Source of the DNA: Cercophora sp. LCS_1
Taxonomy: Eukaryota; Ascomycota; Sordariomycetes; Sordariales; Lasiosphaeriaceae
Assembly (NCBI GenBank): GCA_036250225.1
Contig: JAPZLL010000036.1
Span: forward strand, 248,001 to 312,000
DNA: 64,000 nt
Reading direction: 5' to 3'
Shown: in pieces, positions 56,928 to 64,000 of the stretch
Layout of the letters: every line of letters begins with the position of its first letter
Position numbering within the stretch: position 1 is the first letter of the stretch
The notes under the pieces: generated by a model
Told to the model about the DNA's origin: nothing
Seen by the model: only the letters and a program-made list of their open reading frames with translations
The model's database searches: none
Translations under genes and position numbers: made by a program

Positions 56928-58441
56928 TCAGTATCCAGCAGGCTCCGACTCCGAAGGCACCCCGGGCTCGTTGAGGTTCATACGGCATTGCCGCTTCCAA
57001 TCACTCGGTGTGAAGTTGTCTACAACTTTCTTGAAGGCCGCCTACCACATGGTCAGCTTGAACCGTACCATTTGTTTTCCGAGCAACCTACCAATGTGCA
57101 AAACGATTCGTCACCCTCCAGGTGGTTCCCCGGTGCTTTGCATCCTGGAATGGTAACGGGCTCATCGTTGTATCTCAGCCTCACGTAAAACCCGTCCAGC
57201 CTTTTCTTCTCGGCCGATGTCAGCTCGGGAGTTGGTTTTCGCCCAATCTTTGTGCCCCCGTTTCCGAAAAGGGTGCTCCACCAACTGCCCCCGGTCCCAG
57301 CAGGTGTTGGGCTAGACTTGCGGAACATCTCAATGGCGATGTGGCTCGTGAATGGGGGCCATGCATTTGTTTCGAATCCTCCGACACTCGCAAGGACACC
57401 GGCGAGAGTAGTGTCATGACACCCACTGAGCCCAAGTCTCGTGCTGTCAGTTCCCTCGGCGCTGGAAACCATCCTCCCGACGATATCGCCCATCAGACCT
57501 CCAATTCCAAGCATCCGATATTCTCTAGATTCCTTGTACCCGGCAAACCATTCCTCAACGCCAATCTTCTCCATGATTTCTCTACCCTTTGGATCGTAAA
57601 ACTCGGCCGGAAGCTTGGTGTTTGGGCCATGGGCGTCCGTTGCGTTCACGGTATCCATAATTCCGGAGAGTCTTGGGCGACCATCCACGGCGATTCGAGG
57701 CTTTTCTGGGTTCGTCCACTTCCCAAGCACCTTATTGAGGTATTCCATGTCCTCGGTTGCGTTCCACCTGTCGGCTGCACGCTGCGCGAACGCCCGAGAT
57801 AGCTGGGCGAAGCGGCGGCAATTACTATCGTTGGGGAAGAGTGTTTCTTCACCGGGGGCTCTGGTGAGTATTACTGGCACGGGCAGTTTTCCGGAGGAGT
57901 CGGCCTCTCTCGTCTGCATGGGGTAAAGAGCCGAAAAGGTTTGCTGCATGGACTCCAACGCTCGGGGTACTGGTGTAGACCGAAGATACATAGACTCGGT
58001 CGAATTTATAGTAGACGGCAGAAACCCGAGCCGATTGACGTACAATTCCCGTAGCCGCAAACCCAGCTTGTAGGTGGTTTGTCTTCCAGTGTCGGTGAGC
58101 GAGCCCATGCCACAAACATCGTCGACTTCACCCTTGGGACCAGCAGCGACAATGGGCTCATCGTTGGGACCAAAGGTCTCGAGTCGTCGTTTCCACTCGA
58201 GGGTGTCAAACGGAACATCGCCTTTCTCGCCCGCGTGGCCCATTACTGCTGCTTTCATTTGACGAACACTTGCGCAGTAGGGCCAGAATGCTTTGAGGCC
58301 GGTGTTCTGGAAGCGTGCCGAGACAGGCGTTCGCTCGCCATGGCGCATGAGGATCTGCACCAATTGGAGTTCAAGACCCTCCGGGTAGAGCTTCCGGAGC
58401 TCTTCGTCCGTGTATGGCTTACGTGGTATCAGGGTCGTCAT
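56928..58441 (-). CDS. Histidine acid phosphatase, branch 2, no signal peptide
   Basis: Phosphomonoesterase of the histidine acid phosphatase superfamily. Two exons, 57092-58441 and 56928-57041, with a 50-nt intron (GTAGGT, GCTGAC, GTGGTAG), give 487 aa; the splice restores SFCTLAAFKKVVDNFTPSDW, a family C-terminal block. The start ATG is 58441 (MTTLIPRKPY). Catalytic motifs are RHGERTP (His34) and GCHDTT (His342-Asp343). The catalytic motif begins at residue 33 and nothing hydrophobic precedes it, so the protein lacks a secretion signal, unlike fungal phytases and Pho5-type acid phosphatases. It resembles intracellular or mitochondrial ACP6-type members, and its substrate is unknown. It diverges from the PPR gene with a 336-bp shared promoter. 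Confidence 0.9.
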
Positions 58442-58777
58442 TGTCACACTTGATGCAACGAGCTTTGTGGAAGGGAAAGTGCAGACCTGGAAACGGTGAG
58501 CCGAGAACGGTGAACCTTGAGGGGGAGAGCTGTCAGCTGCCAGCAGCTAATGACGTACCACAGGATTGAGCTGCACCAACAGGTGGAGCTTGGCTTCCGA
58601 TGAACCCCTGCAGTGGGACGGATGAATGTGGGGCCCCTCGGTTTTCAATTGGAGGCATCGCAGCTTGGAGGAAAAAAATAACAAGACATTTCCTCGACGA
58701 CATTTGACGATTCTTCCGGCGCGACCAAGGCCGTCCTTAATGGCCACGAACCCGTCACCGACAATTACGTACCGAGG
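58442..58777. promoter_or_regulatory. Bidirectional promoter between acid phosphatase and PPR gene
   Basis: The two ATGs are 336 bp apart and point away from each other, so both promoters and leaders must lie here. No TATA box is obvious. A CCTGCAGTGGGA segment lies near 58608, but no established factor site can be named with confidence. Confidence 0.55.
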
Positions 58778-61393
58778 ATGAAGGAACTAGGATACGTGTG
58801 CCTAAGATGCCGCTTCAAGCTTCTTGTCGCGTCGCGGGGAGTTCAGGGCTTGCGTTCGAGAACCGCACAGTACAGCACCGATGCCAGCGAAACCCGACCT
58901 CGAGATTCGAGCCAGAAAGATGCCTCGGCCACGGCCACAGCGTCCAGTTCTCGGCGGTCTTCGCGACAAAGATCCAGGGTAGTAGGGCCTGGGGGCTTCC
59001 GAAAGGTCGTACAGGCAGACAACTCAGCGGCGATAGCCATGTTCCAAAGGATTGTCAACGAGCCTGGTTCCTCGGATAATATCGCTCTCGTAAAAGATGC
59101 AGCGAAAATCCAGGCAATCCTTCGAACTGGGACGGTGGCAGAGGCGTATGCCTTGTTTCGGGATACCCTGTACCCTCAGCTCCAGAACCTCAAGGGAACA
59201 TTGCCACATATTGTCAAGGAACAAGTCGGTAGTAACTTGTTCCCAAAGGTTGCTGCAGAGCTAGCAAAGGATTTTGGGTCCAGCGACTTTCCTACCGTGG
59301 CCCGTCTCACGGAGCTCATGGTTGAGTTGGATGTCATGAAACCAGCTATCTGGGGTACCTTGATGGTCCATCTCCTGGAAGCCATCTGTAGCTCAAGTGC
59401 GTCCCCAAATGATTACTCCTCTGTTCTGGGGTATGAGACCGCCATGGCACGCCGTGATGTGCTTCTCCACGATCTTTTCGACGCTTGGAAGGCATTTGGA
59501 CCTTGGGAAACAGAAAGCAAGCCGGATGGAGAGGAAGACGCGATCTCAGGAGGAGCCGACTCCGCATCGGCCCCAAACCCCATCGGCGGAGATCTCGCGA
59601 GTCTAGACTTGGTTGAGGACTCGTCCCTACCTGCTACGGACCAGTCAAAACCGCAACGCAGGCCTGACTTCCACAATGCCTTTGCAGACTTATTTCCCAA
59701 CCTTCCACGAGAAACCCTCCTTCGTCCATCCTGGGCTGCAATTGCAACCTACAAGGTGCTGGCGGATACTAAACAGCAGAACATCACCCTCTGGCAAAAG
59801 GCGAGCCCTTTTTTAGACGCCATGGGCCAGCTCCTCGCTAAGACTAGGCTTCCAAATCTCGCGAAGAACGACGGGCCTCCGTTTGCTGGGTGTCCTCCAT
59901 CCATCGGTTCCACCATTCGCCAATTTCTAGGACACCCATTGCACAAAGGTCGTGTTGAATGGAAACCTCCAACACCCGCTGCCAATGCCCCGAGCGAGGC
60001 TGCCGTTATTCAGCAACAACTTGGGCAGGCATTTCGTTCTCGAAACGTCAGGGATGTCAAAAAAGCGTGGGCCAAATTCTGGGGCGTTGATCCAACTCCC
60101 TCGGAAGCCCGTGTGGAACGGCTTCGCGAGATGGGCAGCATGTTCGATTATTTCATTTCAGTTTATATGGCCATGCGTGAAACGCAACTAGCGCTATCCG
60201 TCTGGGATTCGATGGTCCAAGCCGGCGTCCAACCGACTATCAACACGTACACGTCTATGATGAGGGGCTGCGCGGCGGCCAAGAACGCGGCCGGAATCAA
60301 CGCTGTCTGGAAACGGCTCGCCGCCTCGGGTTTGCAGCTCGACGTGCCAGCCTGGACAGCCCGCATCTCGGGCCTCATCACGTCCAACGACCTCGACGGC
60401 AGCATCGCCGCCCTCAACGAAATGGCACACATCTGGCGTCAACGAGAGGACCCCAAGTACGCAGCCATAGCCGTGCAACCATCAGTTGAACCCGTCAACG
60501 CCATCCTGGTAGCCCTCATCAGACTGAACCGTCTGACCACAGCAAAGAACGTCCTCTCATGGGCGGCAAAACAAGGCATCGACCCCGACGTCTACACCTT
60601 CAACATCCTTCTCCGCCCCCTCCTCCGCCAAGGGCACATCGAAGAGGTCCAGGACATGCTCGCCATGATGCGCTCCCTCAACATCCAACCCGACAGCGCC
60701 ACCTTCACCATCCTCCTCGAAGTCGCCTTGGTCGGCATCGGCTCCAAGCCCGCCGAAGAACAGGTCCAAACTGTGCAGCGCACAATCCGCGATGTCGAAT
60801 CCGCCGGCGTCGCCGCAAACATGGAGACATACGGCAAAATGGTGTACATCCTCCTCGAGGAAGAAAACGCCGACCCCGCCGTCAAGGCCGTGCTGGCGCA
60901 CATCTGGGGCCGTGGCCTCGAGCTATCTAGACACATCTACACCATGCTCGCAGAGTATTACTTTACGCGTAGCCCACCCGACGCCGACGCCGTAACGGCG
61001 CTCATCGAGAACCGTGGACTCAAACGGAACGGAAAGATTGACCGGGTCTTTTGGGAGCGTGTCATCAAGGGGTACTGCAAAGTCGGACAGGTTGACAAAG
61101 CGCTCGAGGTGTTCAGCGGGTTGTCGAGAGACGGCTCGGCGATTACCTTTTCGACGCTCTACGATTTTCTTCTCGCTCTGCTGGACAGCGGACTGCAGAG
61201 CGAGGCCAAGGGGGTTGTGCGCACGGCGAAGGAGTACAAGGATGAGGTGGAGGAGACGGAAGTCAATGGCGTGACACCTGCCAAGAACGGGCGCTGGTGG
61301 AAGCACCGTTTCTGGCATTTGGCTGAGCAGAACGGCCTGTTGGAGGACGGCATACTAGAGAGTTTCCAGGCGTCGAAGGAGGGGAGGCCCTGA
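58778..61393 (+). CDS. Mitochondrial pentatricopeptide-repeat (PPR) protein
   Basis: Predicted RNA-binding factor for mitochondrial transcripts. Single exon, 871 aa. The N-terminus (MKELGYVCLRCRFKLLVASR and onward) is basic, with many R and S residues, as in a mitochondrial presequence. PPR units are clear in the centre and C-terminal half: TQLALSVWDSMVQAGVQPTI near residue 470, followed by NTYTSMMRGCAAAKNAAGIN, then TTAKNVLSWAAKQGIDPDVY, EVQDMLAMMRSLNIQPDSAT and VDKALEVFSGLSRDGSAITF. The N-terminal third (about 90-400) has no recognised domain. Size and layout resemble fungal translational activators such as Pet309/Cya5-type proteins, but the exact orthologue and target RNA cannot be named. 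Confidence 0.88.
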   Translation: MKELGYVCLRCRFKLLVASRGVQGLRSRTAQYSTDASETRPRDSSQKDASATATASSSRRSSRQRSRVVGPGGFRKVVQADNSAAIAMFQRIVNEPGSSDNIALVKDAAKIQAILRTGTVAEAYALFRDTLYPQLQNLKGTLPHIVKEQVGSNLFPKVAAELAKDFGSSDFPTVARLTELMVELDVMKPAIWGTLMVHLLEAICSSSASPNDYSSVLGYETAMARRDVLLHDLFDAWKAFGPWETESKPDGEEDAISGGADSASAPNPIGGDLASLDLVEDSSLPATDQSKPQRRPDFHNAFADLFPNLPRETLLRPSWAAIATYKVLADTKQQNITLWQKASPFLDAMGQLLAKTRLPNLAKNDGPPFAGCPPSIGSTIRQFLGHPLHKGRVEWKPPTPAANAPSEAAVIQQQLGQAFRSRNVRDVKKAWAKFWGVDPTPSEARVERLREMGSMFDYFISVYMAMRETQLALSVWDSMVQAGVQPTINTYTSMMRGCAAAKNAAGINAVWKRLAASGLQLDVPAWTARISGLITSNDLDGSIAALNEMAHIWRQREDPKYAAIAVQPSVEPVNAILVALIRLNRLTTAKNVLSWAAKQGIDPDVYTFNILLRPLLRQGHIEEVQDMLAMMRSLNIQPDSATFTILLEVALVGIGSKPAEEQVQTVQRTIRDVESAGVAANMETYGKMVYILLEEENADPAVKAVLAHIWGRGLELSRHIYTMLAEYYFTRSPPDADAVTALIENRGLKRNGKIDRVFWERVIKGYCKVGQVDKALEVFSGLSRDGSAITFSTLYDFLLALLDSGLQSEAKGVVRTAKEYKDEVEETEVNGVTPAKNGRWWKHRFWHLAEQNGLLEDGILESFQASKEGRP

Positions 61394-61497
61394 GATTGGA
61401 TTGATTGTCCTGTATGATATGAAGAGATAAGAAAGACTATTTGGTTCAATTCAAGGAGGTTGAATGCGGCTTCCTCTTCATGGTGGCGAGTGCCAAG

Positions 61498-61530
<33 letters not shown>

Positions 61531-62187
61531 AGGCGGCCAAGGTTCCCCGCCGCGCGCGTCGTAGCTTTATTGACACCGAAAAAGGGGCATGGGGGATGAT
61601 TGGTTCTCGTCACCTCAACCAACCGCCCTATCATGTCGCAAACAAGACGTCGCATGATCAAATCACTTCAATACCCGGAACGACTTCCCTTTCGCGGTGA
61701 GATTTCACTGTCCGTTGACAAGTAGCTTTTTGAGGCATCGAACTTCTTGGATTTTTATTTGTGAACCCATCTTCCAGCGAGATTGGTATCATCAACTTGA
61801 CGCCTTCCGTCCACTCCAGTCCACCAAACTCCATTTCGCTTCCATCCTCTTTTCAGATTCAGATGGGGGGTATATGCACGCACCATAATCCAACTAACCC
61901 AAAACAACATACGCTTCCGTTCTTGCTTGCTTTTCGAGCAAAAATCCCGCAAAATAAGCTTGCTTGCTTTGCTATCCCATGTATCCCGTTTCCGTTTGCG
62001 TTTCTCTTTTGCCAAGATTCCCGATTGGCTTGACATTCCCCCATTCCCAAGTATGTACAACAAGCCTGTAAACGAAGAGCAAGAGAAAAAGGCGCCGCCC
62101 GTTCTATAACCGGATCTACCGTTTTATGGCCCAGAGATGAGAAGAGAAAAAAAAAGACCGATTAAAAGTTGATAAAAATTGAGGCGC
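61394..62187. other. Convergent 3' flanks of PPR and CBM-like genes
   Basis: Contains both 3' UTRs. A (GGCT) microsatellite lies at 61499-61528. The stretch 61700-62150 is AT- and T-rich on the plus strand. No further gene is seen. Confidence 0.6.
61499..61528. repeat. (GGCT)7 microsatellite
   Basis: Seven and a half perfect GGCT units about 105 bp after the PPR stop codon, probably within its 3' UTR. Confidence 0.85.
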
Positions 62188-63714
62188 TTAGTCTTTGCCG
62201 CGAATGACGTCTGCCATCCAGCCGAGCTCGTTGACAAGGTCCTCGAGCCCGGAGTTGGGAATGGGACTGGTGAGAAGGGATGTGTGTCCGACCGGGAGGT
62301 CTGCTTCGTCGCTTGCAACAAGAGCTGGTGAACCAACAGGTTGCTGGGTCACGACACGAAGCTTCCCGGTCTCGTGCGAGGACTGAGGGAGGCTGTATGT
62401 GGAAAGAGCGACGTCAAGGTCTCGAACGAAGGAGCTGCGCATGCCGAGCGTCGTGTCGATGCCTGGGAGTGAGATGGGTTCTTCTTCGGTCGAGGTGAAG
62501 ACATCATCGTCCTCTTCTTCGGAGTGGTAGAATGAAGGGAGAGAGTTGGAATCGGGTGACTTAGGTGAGTTTTGCGAGTAGAAGCTTGCGTCGGAGAATG
62601 AGAATCGAGGCTCCGATGCTGCCGCGACCTCGAGATGCGGGACGAGAGGTGGAGGGCGTGTTGGCGGCGCAGGTAGGGTGTTGGCAAGAGACGTTGAAGT
62701 GGCCGGCGGCGTCGGCGTGGCGGATCTCTGGGTCGGTGGAGGAGACAGGCCGGTGAACTGCAGGTGCTCGGACACAGCTGACGTCGCAAAGTTGTCGTCG
62801 TCCTCATTCTCCTCCACAATGTCCTCCGGTATTGCGATTGCCGGTCGATCGATGGCCTCGGGCTCTTCCGTCTGCACGTTGTCATCCAGCAGGAACCTGC
62901 GGAGTGATTCAGGTGAAATGTCTCTTGATCGGCTGCCGTCCGATGACCTAAGGCCGCGCTCATCCTCCCAAGCCGCGATCTCATTGTCCGTCGACAGCGA
63001 GGAAGAGCTTGCCTTGCGGCTGAACAACTTGCGAGGGGAGAAGGACCACCCAGAGCCGGGCGACAGTGACCTTGCAGAGCGCTTGTGCTGGAGTCGGACC
63101 GTTGGAGCCGAGCCGATGCGACGAAAGTTTGCCTCTGGAGGTACGGGGATCGACCGCGGTGTGTTGTACTTGTCTGCTGGGTTCATCGTCTTGAAGTTGT
63201 CTTCATGGAGAGAGTTGAGGGATGCACTGCGCTGTCTGCTTGGCTGCTCGACGGGGACCCAGAGGGTGTTGACAGTTTGACCAGGGAGATATGGGCAGGC
63301 ATTTGTGGACGGAAGCGCAGGGTCGTGTGTCTCGGACGCACCATCCAACTCGTACTGCATGGCTCGGTTAGGACAACTGGAATGTTGTGGCGGAGTATAC
63401 GGCGGCCTAATACTCACGTAGTAGTAGTACGTCTGTCCCATTTTGAGGCCGCCGTTTCGTTTTGGAACACTGCCACCATCGCCATCGCAGATGATATCCT
63501 TAAACGAATAACATCCCCGCCATTGGCCGCGGTCCCGTCGAACGTCGCGCTCCATTCTGTATGCCCGACCAAAGTTGTCCCACGAGCCGACAAGTTGGAC
63601 TGCTTGAACCGAGGGGTGCGTTCGTCTGCATTTCTGTCAGTCCTCGCTCAGGGGTTGCTTTGTGATGAGGTAACATCGCGCCAGGTACAGCCGTTTAGGG
63701 CGGGGGTAGGGCAT
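62188..63714 (-). CDS. AMPK-CBM/E-set-like domain protein, 5' end uncertain
   Basis: Protein of unknown function conserved in filamentous ascomycetes. Well-supported exons are 63418-63625 and 62188-63354. They encode a glycogen-binding (AMPK1-CBM/E-set) type segment: VQAVQLVGSWDNFGRAYRME, RGQWRGCYSF, GGLKMGQTYYYY and YELDG, followed by CPYLPGQTVNTLWVPVEQ. The rest, about 330 residues, is S/P/T- and acid-rich and looks disordered with many phosphorylatable sites. The intron 63355-63417 is 63 nt, in frame and stop-free. The first exon is my inference: an ATG at 63714 spliced from 63689 to 63625 keeps the frame (MPYPRPKRL joined to RTHPSV, 466 aa), with in-frame ATGs also at 63756 and 63792. The domain could bind carbohydrate, but no catalytic function is implied. 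Confidence 0.7.
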
Positions 63715-64000
63715 GGGTATGAGACAGCACGCCGCCCTGGTGTTGCAACCAAACATGCCATCGCCGGCCTCGTCTGATGTTGAGGCCTGCATGTGCTGGC
63801 CTATTCTCAGGGGAACGTTGTCGCCGGGAAAAAGCTCAGACGAACGTACATACAGTAGTGAGTGAGTAGTAGTATGTAGAAAGGAGAAAAGGGAGACAAG
63901 CCCGTGATGAGATGAGATAAAGAGCGGAGAGCAGTTGGTGTGGTAACAGTGCAGGACCGAGCCGAGCGACGAAGCGAAGGAGGAGAAAGGAGAGATATAA
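63715..64000. other. Probable promoter and leader of the CBM-like gene
   Basis: Noncoding on inspection, with purine-rich repeats such as AGTGAGTGAGTAGTAGTA at about 63855 and a GA-rich right end. On the minus strand this is a CT-rich leader. Confidence 0.5.

Noticed and set aside
1..64000. Mobile element, CRISPR array, prophage or secondary-metabolite cluster
   Set aside because: No transposase, integrase, reverse transcriptase, terminal repeats, spaced repeats or polyketide/peptide synthetase sequence was seen in any frame.

Overview
The window is nuclear DNA of a filamentous ascomycete (Pezizomycotina, most likely Sordariomycetes). The evidence is a GC-moderate sequence, genes split by short introns (mostly 48-70 nt) with GTRNGT donors and CTAAC/CTGAC branch points, and typical fungal single-copy genes: Mediator tail subunit, aspartyl aminopeptidase, tRNA exportin, FACT subunit Pob3, NRDE-2, Gef1-type CLC, Mrn1/Nrd1, Cdc42, Vma22 and a mitochondrial PPR protein. 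The species cannot be fixed from the sequence. No transposase, reverse transcriptase, rRNA, CRISPR array or secondary-metabolite cluster is visible.

Layout, left to right: a Whi5/Nrm1-like G1/S repressor (-, 1360-2583); Med15 (-, 3751-8314); a 10.6 kb stretch with no supportable gene (8315-18903); aspartyl aminopeptidase (+, 18904-20607); exportin-T (-, 22810-26088); Pob3 (-, 27000-28913); a small GFA/CENP-V-fold protein (+, 30082-30874); an intracellular GH1 beta-glucosidase (+, 33020-34562); NRDE-2 (-, 34915-38103); a CLC chloride transporter (+, 39036-42004); a four-RRM Mrn1/Nrd1 protein (-, 44020-46389); a 5.35 kb gene-free stretch holding two decayed tRNA-like elements; Cdc42 (-, 51743-52763); a 3.3 kb gene-free stretch; Vma22/CCDC115-like V-ATPase assembly factor (+, 56031-56684); a histidine acid phosphatase (-, 56928-58441); a PPR protein (+, 58778-61393); and an AMPK-CBM/E-set-like protein (-, 62188 to about 63714).

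The genes do not form one pathway. They are mostly housekeeping functions: transcription and chromatin (Med15, Pob3, Whi5-like), RNA (exportin-T, NRDE-2, Mrn1, PPR), polarity (Cdc42) and endomembrane ion/pH control (CLC, Vma22). Most neighbours are divergent or convergent, so shared promoters (58442-58777, 38104-39035, 28914-30081) and overlapping 3' ends are the main possible links. Exon structures below were built by hand from donor, branch and acceptor sites; every model given keeps an open frame across all junctions.

I did not find a clear undescribed system. The points most worth a second look are the 10.6 kb ORF-poor gap, the Pol III-like relics around 49.2-50.0 kb, a recurring AGGTAGGTACCT-type motif confined to noncoding DNA, three stop-free in-frame introns whose retention would insert peptides, and the N-terminal extension of the aspartyl aminopeptidase.
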